A DNA stretch of 64,000 nucleotides from Pseudomonas knackmussii B13 (GCF_000689415.1 NZ_HG322950.1:2487501-2551500); one strand, 5' to 3'. Counted from the stretch's first letter, positions 8,933 through 18,605 are shown. The notes: generated from the sequence alone by a model not told the origin. Made by a program: numbers and translations.

Positions 8933-9259
8933 TCAGACCAGCAGGTCTTCGTAGAAGGCGCCGTAGGGCTTGTGCGGGTGGGCGATCTGGATTTCCAGGA
9001 TCCACAGGCCGCCGTTGGGCCGCTCGAGGTAGTCGCCGAGGTCGCCGGCGCGGTAGATCGCGTGGGGGAAGTCGCTGACCCGGTGACCCTTGATGTCGAG
9101 GTTGAGCTGCCAGCCGAGCGCCTTGGCCTCTGCATGGGCGAAGTCGTAGAGCGCCACGCCGCTGCAGCGGGTGTCGCGCCAGTGCGCCTCGACGCGGTCG
9201 AACAGGGTCTTGGCCGCTGCAGCGCAGGCGGCCATGTCCGGGCCGCGCCGCCCTTTCAT
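8933..9259 (-). pseudogene. M24-family metallopeptidase remnant (C-terminal half only)
   Basis: 108 residues match the C-terminal part of the short M24 (aminopeptidase P/creatinase-fold) proteins of Pseudomonas: a late metal-ligand histidine in GHRVSDFPHA, then LWILEIQIAHP and the terminal GAFYEDLL glutamate. Full-length members are roughly 220-240 residues and carry the first metal ligands (Asp, Asp) in an N-terminal half that is absent here. Nothing in the 147 bases up to the next gene restores it. It is therefore unlikely to bind a dinuclear metal centre and is called a remnant. The start codon is uncertain. Confidence 0.6.
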
Positions 9260-9406
9260 TCTTTCGCAGGATTCATTTCACCGACGGGCTCGTGCATGCT
9301 CGCGCCGCTTCACAAGTCAGGATGTGGGCGGCACTTCGGCCTTCGGGTTTGCGGTCGCGGAATCATGGACGGCCCTTGACATGTGTTGTCCTGACGGAAT
9401 TGCCGA

Positions 9407-11149
9407 ATGCATCTGCTGCGCCTGTCTCCCTCGTTGCAACGGGTCCTGTTGCTGCCCTACATCGCCTTGGTGCTGGGGCTTTCACTGGTGATCGGGGTGT
9501 TTTCCTACCGCTCGGGCAGCCAGAGCGTGGAGGAGGTCGCCCGGCACCTGCTCACGGAAACGGTGCAGCGCATCGGCATCAGCGTGCAGCAGCAGTTGGG
9601 CACTGCGGCTCTGGTGCTGGGTGCGGCAATGCCCGAGGGCGTGCCGCTGCCGGCCGACCTTCGCGGCGAGCAGCGGTCGCTGATCGAGCGCTTCTGGACG
9701 GCCGCTTCGCTGAACCGGGATCTCAACAACTACGTGTACTACGGCAGCCGCGACGGCCTGGCCTTCGGCCTGCTGCGCCGTGCCGCCGGCGAGGCCGAGT
9801 TGCGCATCAAGTGGGATTCCGCGGACCACCGAAGGCTCTATCGGCTGGCTGACCCGCGCGCTGCGCCGGTGGCGAACGGCGTCGAGCCGACGCTGTTCGA
9901 CCCTCGCCTCAGGCCCTGGTACGTGCAGGCCGCGCAGGCCCGTGGCGATACCTGGACGCCGGTGTACATCGATTTCGGCACCCACGACCTGGTGCTCACC
10001 CGCGCGCGGGGCCTGCGTTCGGCCGATGGCAGTCTGCAAGGGGTGGTGGCCACCGACGTTTCCCTGCACCAGCTCAACAACCTGGTCCACAGCCTGGACA
10101 TCAGCCCGCATGGCCTGGCCTTCATCGTCGAGCCGGACGGCAAGCTGGTCGCATCGTCGAAGGGCGCCAACCTGATCGTCGACCGCCATATCGGCCCGCA
10201 GCGGTTCAACGCCAAGGACGACCCCGACCCGCTGGTGCGCGAGACCTACAAGCAACTGGTCCGCCGGCTCAACGCCGGCGACAGCGCCTTGCCGGGCGGC
10301 ACTTTCCATTTCGACAGCGCCATGGGCCAGGCCATGCACGTCGCCTACAGCTGGGTTCGCGACGACGCCGGCCTCGCCTGGCTGACGGTGGTGGCGGTGC
10401 CGAGCAGCGACTTCATGGGCGACCTGGGTCGGAACGTGCTGCACACGGTGCTGGTGGCGCTGTTGGCGGTGGTGGTGGCAATTCTGCTTGGCGTGTACAT
10501 CGGCACCTGGATTCTTGCGGACATCGCCCGCCTGTCCAGCGCCGCCAAGCGCATCGGCCGGGGCCAGTTCGACGTCCCGCTGCACATCGGCCGGCGCGAC
10601 GAGATCGGCCAGTTGGCCGCGGCGCTGGAGAACATGCAGGCCGAGCTGGGCACCGACCGGCTCACCGGGCTGAGCAACCGCACGGCGCTGGAGGGGCATT
10701 TGCAGCGAGTCATTCTCAGCCCGCCGGCGGCGGTCGAGTTCGCCCTGCTGTTCATCGATCTCAACGGCTTCAAGGCGATCAACGACACATACGGCCACGA
10801 GGTCGGCGACCTGGTGCTGGTCGAAGTGGCCGGGCGCCTGCGCGACACGGTGCGCAGCAGCGACCTGGTGGCGCGGCTGGGCGGCGACGAGTTCGTCATC
10901 GTGCTCTGGCGCACCGGCAATGCGGCGCAGGTGGCGCAGGTCCGCGACAAGCTGGAGCGGCACCTGGGCGCACCGCTGGCGACCCTGCGCGAGCATGTCG
11001 GCGAGCGGCAGGTCAGGGTGGGCGCCGCCGTGGGCGTGGCGATTTACCCGCAGGATGGCGACAGCATCGAGGGTCTGCTCAAGCATGCCGACAAGGGCAT
11101 GTACCGCGACAAGCAACGGCACAAGGCGTACGCGCAAGAGTCTTCCTGA
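9407..11149 (+). CDS. membrane diguanylate cyclase with dCache sensor, HAMP and GGDEF
   Basis: 580 residues. TM1 is at about 12-33, a large periplasmic double-Cache-like sensor at about 35-335 (LRPWYVQA and YIDFGTHD are typical Cache strands), TM2 at about 345-370, HAMP at about 365-415, then GGDEF. The catalytic GGDEF is intact at 492-496 with an inhibitory RxxD site (RSSD, 483-486), so it should make c-di-GMP from two GTP and be product-inhibited. Cache domains bind small ligands such as amino acids; the ligand here is unknown. It stands alone, with a REP element after it and the convergent formate dehydrogenase operon beyond. Confidence 0.9.
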   Translation: MHLLRLSPSLQRVLLLPYIALVLGLSLVIGVFSYRSGSQSVEEVARHLLTETVQRIGISVQQQLGTAALVLGAAMPEGVPLPADLRGEQRSLIERFWTAASLNRDLNNYVYYGSRDGLAFGLLRRAAGEAELRIKWDSADHRRLYRLADPRAAPVANGVEPTLFDPRLRPWYVQAAQARGDTWTPVYIDFGTHDLVLTRARGLRSADGSLQGVVATDVSLHQLNNLVHSLDISPHGLAFIVEPDGKLVASSKGANLIVDRHIGPQRFNAKDDPDPLVRETYKQLVRRLNAGDSALPGGTFHFDSAMGQAMHVAYSWVRDDAGLAWLTVVAVPSSDFMGDLGRNVLHTVLVALLAVVVAILLGVYIGTWILADIARLSSAAKRIGRGQFDVPLHIGRRDEIGQLAAALENMQAELGTDRLTGLSNRTALEGHLQRVILSPPAAVEFALLFIDLNGFKAINDTYGHEVGDLVLVEVAGRLRDTVRSSDLVARLGGDEFVIVLWRTGNAAQVAQVRDKLERHLGAPLATLREHVGERQVRVGAAVGVAIYPQDGDSIEGLLKHADKGMYRDKQRHKAYAQESS

Positions 11150-11195
11150 GAACGGGAGACTGCTCCTACAAAACCAGCCCGATGCGCTTTGGTAG

Positions 11196-11224
11196 GGCGC
11201 ATAACCCCGAGCGGGTTATGCGCC
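11196..11224. repeat. REP palindrome
   Basis: GGCGCATAACCCC-GAG-CGGGTTATGCGCC, arms complementary apart from one base, preceded by GGTAG. Same family as the two copies near 5.8-5.9 kb. It lies in the 99-base convergent gap between the GGDEF gene and the end of the formate dehydrogenase operon. Confidence 0.8.
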
Positions 11225-11248
11225 GGCATTGCGGATGAGATCGGCGCG

Positions 11249-11470
11249 CTAGGCCTTCTCCGTAGCCTCCGTCAGCGCTGCCTGCACCAGCGGATGCAGA
11301 TCGGTGCCGGGGTGTTCATCGAGCCAGGCCTTCAGCTCGCGGCGCATGGCCGGTGTCCAGAAGCTCTGCAGGTGCTGGCGCACGCCCTGTACCGCCACCT
11401 TCCGGTCCGGCTCGGTGGCGAAGTACAGGCCGATCTGGTTGGCCATCTTGATCAGGTTGTCGACGCTCAT
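11249..11470 (-). CDS. fdsD: NAD-dependent formate dehydrogenase delta subunit
   Basis: 73-residue small subunit of the soluble molybdenum formate dehydrogenase, needed for full activity and assembly in Fds systems. It begins MSVDNLIKMANQIG, contains the typical FW-P-MR core (QSFWTPAMRREL) and ends LVQAALTEATEKA. The start at 11470 overlaps the alpha-subunit stop by ATGA-type coupling. It is the last gene of the fdsGBAD operon. No FdhD/FdsC sulfurtransferase gene lies between alpha and delta, unlike the Cupriavidus-type fdsGBACD order. Confidence 0.88.
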   Translation of the reverse strand: MSVDNLIKMANQIGLYFATEPDRKVAVQGVRQHLQSFWTPAMRRELKAWLDEHPGTDLHPLVQAALTEATEKA

Positions 11471-14355
11471 CGGCGCACCTCGGCTTTCTCGGCGTGGCGG
11501 CGTTCCTTGAGCAGGCGCCGTTGTTCGTCGCTGAACGCCTGGTAGCGCTTCTGCCACTCGGAGGGGTGGTAGACGCGGGTGACTTCCACCGCCGTGACCT
11601 TGTATTCCGGGCAGTTGGTGGCCCAGTCGGAGTTGTCGGTGGTGATCACGTTGGCGCCGGATTCGGGGAAGTGGAAGGTCGTGTAGACCACCCCCGGCGC
11701 CACCCGCTCGCTGACTTTCGCGCGCAGCACCGTCTGCCCGGCGCGGCTGCCCACGCCGACCCAGTCGCCGTCGTGGATGCCCCGACTTTCCGCGTCCTCG
11801 GGGTGGATCTCCAGGCGGTCTTCCTCGTGCCAGGCGACGTTGTCGGTGCGCCGGGTCTGGGCGCCGACGTTGTACTGGCTGAGGATGCGCCCGGTGGTCA
11901 GCAGCAGCGGGTAGCGGCTGTTGATCTTCTCTTCGGTGGGCACGTAGCCGGTGAGCATGAAACGCCCCTTGCCGCGTACGAACTGCTCGATGTGCATGGT
12001 CGGGGTGCCGTCCGGCGTGGCGTCGTTGCACGGCCATTGCAGGCTGCCGTGGCGCTCCAGCTCGGCGTAGCTGACGCGGGTGAAGGTCGGCGTCAGGCGC
12101 GCGATCTCGTCCATGATTTCCGACGGATGCTTGTAGTCCATGCGGTAGCCCAGGGCGTTGGCCAGGGCCACGGTGGCTTCCCAGTCGGCCTTGCCGCCCA
12201 GCGGCTCCATCACCTTGCGCACGCGGGAGATGCGCCGCTCGGCGTTGGTGAAGGTGCCGTCCTTCTCGAGGAAGGAGCTGCCCGGCAGGAAGACGTGGGC
12301 GAACTTCGCCGTCTCGTTGAGGAAGATGTCCTGCACCACCACGCATTCCATCGCCGAGAGGGCGGCGGTGACGTGCTGGGTGTTGGGGTCGCTTTGGGCG
12401 ATGTCCTCGCCCTGGCAGTACAGCGCCTTGAAGGAGCCGTCGAGTGCTGCCTCGAACATATTGGGGATGCGCAGGCCCGGATCGGGCTGCAGGGTCACGC
12501 CCCAGGCCTGCTCGAACTGGTGGCGCACCGTCTCGTTGGAGATGTGCCGGTAGCCGGGCAACTCGTGGGGGAAGGAGCCCATGTCGCACGAGCCCTGGAC
12601 GTTGTTCTGGCCGCGCAGCGGGTTCACGCCCACGCCTTCGCGGCCGATGTTGCCGGTGGCCATGGCGAGGTTGGCGATGCCCATCACCGCGGTGCTGCCC
12701 TGGCTGTGCTCGGTAACGCCCAGGCCGTAGTAGATGGCCGCGTTGCCGCCGGTGGCATAGAGCCGGGCGGCGGCGCGGATTTCCTCGGGCGGCACGCCGC
12801 ACACCGGGCCCAGGGCTTCGGGCGAGTTCTCCGGCAGGCTGACGAAGTCGCGCCAGCGGGCGAAGTCCGCCGCCTCGCAGCGCGCATCGACGAAGGGCTG
12901 GTTGACCAGGCCTTCGGTGACGATTACGTGGGCAAGGGCGTTGAGCATCGCCACGTTGGTGCCCGGACGCAGTTGCAGGTGCAGCTCGGCGCGGGCGTGG
13001 GGCGAATCCACCAGGTCGATCCGGCGCGGGTCGATGACGATCAGCTGCGCACCTTCGCGCAGGCGGCGCTTGAGCTGCGAGCCGAATACCGGGTGGGCGT
13101 CGGTCGGGTTGGCGCCTATCACCAGCACCACGTCGGCCTTCATCACCGAGTCGAAGCTCTGGGTGCCGGCGGACTCGCCGAGGGTCTGCTTCAGGCCGTA
13201 GCCGGTGGGCGAGTGGCAGACGCGGGCGCAGGTGTCGACGTTGTTGTTGCCAAACGCCGCGCGCACCAGCTTCTGCACCAGGTAGGTCTCTTCGTTGGTG
13301 CAGCGGCTGGAGGTGATGCCGCCGATGGAATCGCGCCCGTACTTGAGCTGGATGCGGCGGAATTCGCTAGCCGCATAGGTCACCGCTTCATCCCAGCTGA
13401 CTTCCTGCCAGGGATCGTCGATGTGCTTGCGGATCATCGGCTTGGTGATGCGGTCGGGGTGGGTGGCGTAGCCCCAGGCGAAGCGGCCCTTGACGCAGGA
13501 GTGGCCGTGGTTGGCCTGGCCGTTCTTGTCCGGGACCATGCGCACCAGCTGCTCGCCCTTCATCTCGGCGCGGAAGGAGCAGCCCACGCCGCAGTAGGCG
13601 CAGGTGGTGATGACGCTGCGCTCGGGCTGGCCGATCTCGACCACGCTCTTCTCCATCAGCGTGGCGGTGGGGCAGGCCTGCACGCAGGCGCCACAGGAGA
13701 CGCATTCGGAGTCGAGGAAGTTCTCGCCGCCGGCCGCTGCCACGCGCGACTCGAAGCCGCGCCCGGCGATGGTCAGGGCGAAGGTGCCCTGGGTTTCCTC
13801 GCAGGCGCGCACGCAGCGGTTGCAGACGATGCACTTGCTCGGGTCGTAGTCGAAGTAGGGGTTGGAGACGTCTTTCTCATCGCTCAGGTGGTTGGCGCCT
13901 TCGTAGCCATAGCGCACTTCGCGCAGGCCGACCTGGCCGGCCACCGTCTGCAGCTCGCAGTTGCCGTTGGCCGGGCAGGTCAGGCAGTCGAGCGGGTGGT
14001 CGGAGATGTACAGCTCCATGACGTTGCGGCGCAGTGAGGCGAGCTTCGGCGTCTGCGTGCGCACGACCATGCCCTCTGTGACCGGCGTGGTGCAGGACGC
14101 GGGGTAGCCGCGCATGCCGTCGATTTCCACCAGGCACATGCGGCAGGAGCCGAAGGCTTCCAGGCTGTCGGTGGCGCAGAGCTTGGGAATGCTGGTGCCC
14201 AGCAGCGCCGCGGCGCGCATCACCGAGGTGCCGGCGGGAACGCTGATCTCGCGGCCGTCGATGCTCAGGCTGACCTGCACGTCGCTCTCGCGGGCAGGGG
14301 TGCCGAGGTCGATTTCGCTGGCGCTGGAACTGGCAGGATCGAAGTAATTGATCAT
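11467..14355 (-). CDS. fdsA: NAD-dependent formate dehydrogenase alpha subunit (molybdopterin)
   Basis: 962-residue catalytic subunit that oxidises formate to CO2. The N-terminal 2Fe-2S ferredoxin domain (about 30-105), a His-Cys 3Cys cluster region, and two 4Fe-4S motifs (CIVCNRCVRACEE and CVSCGACVQACPT) are present. The molybdopterin domain has its own 4Fe-4S CAYCGVGC motif. The active site carries cysteine, not selenocysteine, in CARVCHSPTGYGL, and the C-terminal Mo-pterin dinucleotide-binding domain is complete. It overlaps beta (4 bases) and delta. The enzyme is cytoplasmic, with no Tat signal, and passes electrons to NAD through beta/gamma. Confidence 0.93.
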   Translation of the reverse strand: MINYFDPASSSASEIDLGTPARESDVQVSLSIDGREISVPAGTSVMRAAALLGTSIPKLCATDSLEAFGSCRMCLVEIDGMRGYPASCTTPVTEGMVVRTQTPKLASLRRNVMELYISDHPLDCLTCPANGNCELQTVAGQVGLREVRYGYEGANHLSDEKDVSNPYFDYDPSKCIVCNRCVRACEETQGTFALTIAGRGFESRVAAAGGENFLDSECVSCGACVQACPTATLMEKSVVEIGQPERSVITTCAYCGVGCSFRAEMKGEQLVRMVPDKNGQANHGHSCVKGRFAWGYATHPDRITKPMIRKHIDDPWQEVSWDEAVTYAASEFRRIQLKYGRDSIGGITSSRCTNEETYLVQKLVRAAFGNNNVDTCARVCHSPTGYGLKQTLGESAGTQSFDSVMKADVVLVIGANPTDAHPVFGSQLKRRLREGAQLIVIDPRRIDLVDSPHARAELHLQLRPGTNVAMLNALAHVIVTEGLVNQPFVDARCEAADFARWRDFVSLPENSPEALGPVCGVPPEEIRAAARLYATGGNAAIYYGLGVTEHSQGSTAVMGIANLAMATGNIGREGVGVNPLRGQNNVQGSCDMGSFPHELPGYRHISNETVRHQFEQAWGVTLQPDPGLRIPNMFEAALDGSFKALYCQGEDIAQSDPNTQHVTAALSAMECVVVQDIFLNETAKFAHVFLPGSSFLEKDGTFTNAERRISRVRKVMEPLGGKADWEATVALANALGYRMDYKHPSEIMDEIARLTPTFTRVSYAELERHGSLQWPCNDATPDGTPTMHIEQFVRGKGRFMLTGYVPTEEKINSRYPLLLTTGRILSQYNVGAQTRRTDNVAWHEEDRLEIHPEDAESRGIHDGDWVGVGSRAGQTVLRAKVSERVAPGVVYTTFHFPESGANVITTDNSDWATNCPEYKVTAVEVTRVYHPSEWQKRYQAFSDEQRRLLKERRHAEKAEVRR

Positions 14356-15911
14356 TGGTCGGCCTCCTTGGTCGCCAGGCCGAAGTCGGCGGGGAAATGC
14401 TTGAGGGCGCTGGTCACCGGGTACGAGGTCATCCCGCCCAGCGCGCAGAGCGAGCCGTATTGCATGGTGTCGCAGAGGTCCAGCAGCAGCTCGGCCTGCT
14501 CCTCGCGGGCGGTGATGTCGGTGGCGGCGATCAGCCGATCCACCACCTCAACGCCACGGGTCGAGCCGATCCGGCAGGGCGTGCATTTACCGCAGGATTC
14601 CTCGGCGCAGAACTGCAGGGCGAAGCGGGCCATGCGCGCCATGTCGAGGGTGTCGTCGGCGACCACCACACCGCCGTGGCCGAGCATGGCGCCCATGGCG
14701 GCAAAGGCCTCGTAGTCCAGCGGTGTGTCGAATTGCGAGGGCGGCACCCAGGCGCCGAGCGGGCCGCCGACTTGCGCGGCCTTCAGCGGGCGACCGCTGG
14801 CGGTGCCGCCGCCGTAGCCTTCCACCAGCTCGCGCAGGGTCAGGCCGAAGGCGCGTTCCACCAGCCCGCCGTGGCGGATGTTGCCGGCCAGCTGGAAGGG
14901 CATGGTGCCCAGCGAGCGGCCCATGCCGAAGTCGCGGTAGAACTGCGAACCCTTGGCGAGAATGATCGGCACCGAGGCCAGGGTGAGTACGTTGTGCACC
15001 AGCGTCGGCAGCCCGAACAGGCCCTCCAGCGCTGGCAGCGGCGGCTTGGCGCGAACCACGCCGCGCTTGCCTTCCAGGGAGTCCAGCAGAGCGGTTTCCT
15101 CGCCGCAGATATAGGCGCCGGCGCCGACCCGTACTTCCAGGTCGAAGGCTCGGCCGCTGCCCGCCACATCCTCGCCGAGGTAGCCGGCTTCGCGGGCGAT
15201 CTCCAGGGCCTGGTTGAGGGTGGTGACGGAATCCGGGTATTCGGAGCGCACGTAGATATAGCCCATGCTGGCGCCAACGGCGAGGCCGGCGATGGCCATA
15301 CCCTCGATCAGCAGGAAGGGGTCGCCTTCCATCAGCATGCGGTCGGCGAAGGTGCCGGAGTCGCCCTCGTCGGCGTTGCACACCACGTACTTCTGCGCGG
15401 CCTTGGCGTCGCGCACGGTGCGCCACTTGATGCCGGCGGGGAAGGCGGCACCCCCGCGGCCGCGCAGGCCGGAATCGAGCACGGCGGCGACCACCTCGGC
15501 ACCGTCCATGCCGACCGCGCGGGCCAGGCCCTCGAAGCCGCCATGGGCGCGATAGTCGTCCAGCGACAGCGGCCGGGTGATGCCAGCACGGGCGAACAGC
15601 AGGCGTTGCTGGGACTTCAGATAAGGAATCTCTTCTACCGGCCCGAGGGCGAGCGGATGGCTGGCAGGATCGCCGGCCATGGCGTCGAGCAGGGCAGGGA
15701 CGTCGGCTTCCGTGAGCGGACCGAAGCCCAGCCGGCCATTGGCGGTTTCCAGCTCCACCAGCGGCTCCAGCCAATAAAGACCGCGGGAACTGGTGCGCTG
15801 CAGATCCAGCGGAATCTGGCGCCGCTCGGCCTCGCGGACCAGCGCGGCGGCGACGTTCTCGGCGCCCACGGCGCGGGCCACCGAGTCACGGGGGGCGAAG
15901 AGCTTCAGCAT
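14352..15911 (-). CDS. fdsB: NAD-dependent formate dehydrogenase beta subunit (FMN/NAD, NuoF-like)
   Basis: 519-residue NuoF homologue. An N-terminal thioredoxin-like region (about 1-120) precedes the NADH/FMN-binding core: GLRGRGGAAFPAGIKW, VVCNADEGDSGTFADR, YICGEETALLDSLEG. The C-terminal 4Fe-4S motif is in ESCGKCTPCRIG. It transfers electrons from the Fe-S chain to NAD+. The ATG at 15911 is chosen because it overlaps the gamma stop by 7 bases and starts the fold; upstream in-frame codons lie inside the gamma gene. Second gene in the operon. Confidence 0.93.
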   Translation of the reverse strand: MLKLFAPRDSVARAVGAENVAAALVREAERRQIPLDLQRTSSRGLYWLEPLVELETANGRLGFGPLTEADVPALLDAMAGDPASHPLALGPVEEIPYLKSQQRLLFARAGITRPLSLDDYRAHGGFEGLARAVGMDGAEVVAAVLDSGLRGRGGAAFPAGIKWRTVRDAKAAQKYVVCNADEGDSGTFADRMLMEGDPFLLIEGMAIAGLAVGASMGYIYVRSEYPDSVTTLNQALEIAREAGYLGEDVAGSGRAFDLEVRVGAGAYICGEETALLDSLEGKRGVVRAKPPLPALEGLFGLPTLVHNVLTLASVPIILAKGSQFYRDFGMGRSLGTMPFQLAGNIRHGGLVERAFGLTLRELVEGYGGGTASGRPLKAAQVGGPLGAWVPPSQFDTPLDYEAFAAMGAMLGHGGVVVADDTLDMARMARFALQFCAEESCGKCTPCRIGSTRGVEVVDRLIAATDITAREEQAELLLDLCDTMQYGSLCALGGMTSYPVTSALKHFPADFGLATKEADQ

Positions 15912-16387
15912 GCTCCGTCCTCCAGGCAGCCGTTCACCAGCTCGCGCAGGCGCTCGGGCGTGAGTCGTGCATGCACGCGGCCATCCAGCTCGAGTGCCGG
16001 CGAGCAAGCGCAGGCACCCAGGCAATAGACCGGGCGCAGGGCTATCTGCCCATCGGCGCTGGTGCCGTGATCGTCCAGGGAAAGCTGCTCGCGCAGCTGC
16101 GCGGCCAGGTGCTCGGCGCCCATGCTCTGGCACGACTCGGCACGGCAAAGGCGCAGGGTGTGGCGAGCGGGCGGGGCGGTGCGGAAGTCGTGGTAGAAGC
16201 TGATCACCCCTCGCACCTCGGCAACGCTGAGGTTCAAGGCATGGGCGATCTCGGGAACGGCTGCATCGGGCACATATCCGACGCCATCCTGGATGGCGTG
16301 CAGGACCGGCAGCAGCGCACCGGGGGTGGCCTTCTCCCGTTCCAGCACATCGTGAACAAAGGGCAGGTGAAGCGAATCATCAGGCAT
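15905..16387 (-). CDS. fdsG: NAD-dependent formate dehydrogenase gamma subunit (2Fe-2S, NuoE-like)
   Basis: 160 residues, NuoE family. The helical N-terminus (LLPVLHAIQDGVGYVPD) precedes a thioredoxin-like 2Fe-2S domain whose cysteines appear in LCRAESCQSMG and VYCLGACACSP. ATG at 16387 is preferred over the GTG at 16396 because GAGGTG is spaced about 7 bases before the ATG. First gene of fdsGBAD. The 246-base upstream region should hold the operon promoter. No dedicated LysR regulator (FdsR) is adjacent. Confidence 0.9.
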   Translation of the reverse strand: MPDDSLHLPFVHDVLEREKATPGALLPVLHAIQDGVGYVPDAAVPEIAHALNLSVAEVRGVISFYHDFRTAPPARHTLRLCRAESCQSMGAEHLAAQLREQLSLDDHGTSADGQIALRPVYCLGACACSPALELDGRVHARLTPERLRELVNGCLEDGAC

Positions 16388-16596
16388 ACAGCACACCTCG
16401 GCATCGCGAACTCACCTGCCGTCCCCCGGCAGCGGTTCGGAACTCTTCGGCTGCGGCGTACCGGCCACGTCACGGCTGCGTGGCTCTTCGGGGCGCCATT
16501 CTTGTTATCCGGCCAGGCATCTGGGCGCACCTGGTCCTAACAGTATGGAAGCTTGCCATCCCCATTGCCGGCAGTTTGCACCCGAACGACGCTGCG

Positions 16597-16617
16597 CGTC
16601 CTGAAACCGACAGGACG
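16597..16617 (-). terminator. weak hairpin after the PAS-chemoreceptor gene
   Basis: CGTCCTG and CAGGACG form a 7-base stem with a 7-base loop, 17-37 bases downstream of the chemoreceptor stop. No T-run follows on the minus strand, so termination is only a possibility. The rest of the 16388-16633 gap shows no other clear feature. Confidence 0.3.
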
Positions 16618-16633
16618 TAAACGCGCGGGCAGG

Positions 16634-18397
16634 TCAGGCTGAAGTCAGCAACTCGGCCAGCGACGCATTCAGGCGATCGATGCGCTCCGTGCTCTCGTTC
16701 ACCAGGTGGGTGATCTCCCGCGCGGAGGCCGCGGACTGCTGGGCGAGTTTGCGGACTTCATCGGCCACCACCGCGAATCCGCGGCCCGATTCGCCGGCCC
16801 GGGCGGCCTCGATGGCGGCGTTGAGGGCCAGCAGGTTGGTCTTCTCGGTGATGGTATCGATGCTGTCGATGATCTTCGCGATGCGCGCGCTCGAATCCTG
16901 CACCAGGCGCATTTCCCGGTGGGTGACCTGCGACGCCTCGAACTTGGCTTGTACGTCGATGCCATACGACACGATGCGCTTGATCCGGCCGACCGAGTCG
17001 GTGATGGGGCACAGGGCGCTGTCGAAGCGAACGGGCTTGCCGTCCTTGCCGGGCATGTCGAGCGCACCGAGCAACTGCTGCCCGCCCAGCAGCGTCGAGA
17101 AACGCTCCCTTCCCAGCAGGGTGCCCAGGTTGTGCCGGCGGCCGAGCAGCTCCGGCAGGCTCTGGTGACCCAGGTGGCGGACGAGATAGTCGTTCGCCGA
17201 AACCAGCCGGCCATCGATATCCCACTCGGCGACGCCGTTGTTCACGCTGATGGCGGTGAAGCGCTTCTCGGCCTCGAGCGAGATCTCCTTGGTCTGGGTG
17301 ATATTGGCCTGGATGGACACGAAGCGTTCCAGCTCCCCGGCTTCATTGAACACCGGATTGATGGCCAGGGAGATCCAGTAGTGCTCGCCGGACTTCCTGT
17401 AGTTGAGGATTTCGCTGTAGATCGGCTGGCCATTGCGCAAGGCCTGGCCGATCCGCTCGACGGTCTCCTGGCTGGTCGCGGGCCCTTGCAACAGCGGGCC
17501 GGGTCTCTTGCCGCGGACCTCTTCCAGTTCATGGCCGGTGAGTTCCGTGAAGCCGCGGTTCACGTACTGGATGAAGCCCTTTGCGTCGGTGATGACGATG
17601 GCGTTGTCGGTTTCGTTCGCCACCAGCGAAAGCAGCTTGAATTCCTTGTTGCGCAGAACCTCGGCCGTGATGTCGCTGGCGAATTTGATCACCCTGACGA
17701 CCTCGCCTTGCGGCCCCAGGATCGGGTTGTAGGTGGCGTGGATCCAGACCGACCGGCCGTCCTTGGCGATGCGTTCGAATTCGGCGGTCTCGAACCGGCC
17801 CGAGCGCAGCTTCTGCCAGAACTCGGCGTAGGCCCTGGATTCGCGCTGGGCGGCGGGAACGAACATGGCGTGCTTCTTCCCGCGGATGTCGGAGATCCCG
17901 TAGCCCATCAGTTTCAGGAAGTTCTCGTTGGCGTCGAGGATGGTGCCGTCCGGGCTGAACTCGATGACCGCCTGGGCGCGATCGATTGCCGCCATCCGTG
18001 ACTCGAAGCGCGCCTGCTCGGCGACCTGCGCGGTGATGTCGGTGACCAGCCCGACGATGCGCGCCAGCCGCTTGCGGCGGACGATGGGCGTGTAGGTGGC
18101 GTGGATCCACACGCAGGTCCCCCGCTTGCCGACGTACCTGAAGGTCCCGCTTTGCGGCCGGCCCTCGCACAGTGCCTGCCAGAAGCCCCGAGCGTCGCGG
18201 CTGTCCGCTTCATCGGACGGGAAGAGCAGGCGATGCGGACGCCCGCGCACTTCGTCGATGGAGTAGCCCAGCAGATCGAGAAACGGCCGGTTGGCATGCA
18301 GGACGGTGCCGTCGGGATCGAACTCCACCACGCCCAGGGTCTGGTCGAGAGCCTTGAAGACATCCTGGGACCGGTTTCGGCGGAAGAGAGTGAACAT
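16634..18397 (-). CDS. soluble multi-PAS methyl-accepting chemotaxis-type protein
   Basis: 587 residues without any transmembrane segment. Four PAS modules follow one another at about 14-125, 136-250, 258-375 and 380-490; the first two have the WIHATYTPI / WIHATYNPI PAC signature. Only a short chemoreceptor tip follows (AIEAARAGESGRGFAVVADE starting near residue 528). The protein ends about 60 residues after that point starts, so the signalling helices are much shorter than in classical receptors. The layout resembles BdlA (PAS-PAS-MCP) of P. aeruginosa with two more PAS units. It may sense redox or a small ligand inside the cell and signal to CheA or c-di-GMP circuits. A GGDEF/EAL pair lies next door. 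Confidence 0.85.
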   Translation of the reverse strand: MFTLFRRNRSQDVFKALDQTLGVVEFDPDGTVLHANRPFLDLLGYSIDEVRGRPHRLLFPSDEADSRDARGFWQALCEGRPQSGTFRYVGKRGTCVWIHATYTPIVRRKRLARIVGLVTDITAQVAEQARFESRMAAIDRAQAVIEFSPDGTILDANENFLKLMGYGISDIRGKKHAMFVPAAQRESRAYAEFWQKLRSGRFETAEFERIAKDGRSVWIHATYNPILGPQGEVVRVIKFASDITAEVLRNKEFKLLSLVANETDNAIVITDAKGFIQYVNRGFTELTGHELEEVRGKRPGPLLQGPATSQETVERIGQALRNGQPIYSEILNYRKSGEHYWISLAINPVFNEAGELERFVSIQANITQTKEISLEAEKRFTAISVNNGVAEWDIDGRLVSANDYLVRHLGHQSLPELLGRRHNLGTLLGRERFSTLLGGQQLLGALDMPGKDGKPVRFDSALCPITDSVGRIKRIVSYGIDVQAKFEASQVTHREMRLVQDSSARIAKIIDSIDTITEKTNLLALNAAIEAARAGESGRGFAVVADEVRKLAQQSAASAREITHLVNESTERIDRLNASLAELLTSA

Positions 18398-18605
18398 CGG
18401 GTCTTTCCTCGGAAGTACGCCGCCGCCTGTTCGTGGCGACGGTATGGATACGGGTCAGGCAAAGCGTCGCTTCGCCCGTTCGCATGCCTGCGCCGAAGGA
18501 ACACGCGACCGAACGGGGAGGCGACACCCTGGCGTGGGCTGCCGGCCGGCGTCCGGAGCGGCGAAGGCCGTTTCCGGGGCGGCCTGGGGGCCGGCTTCGC
18601 GGGCG

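Noticed and set aside
11494..14037. 847-codon plus-strand frame opposite fdsA
   Set aside because: Antisense shadow; the alpha-subunit motifs and overlaps are all on the minus strand.
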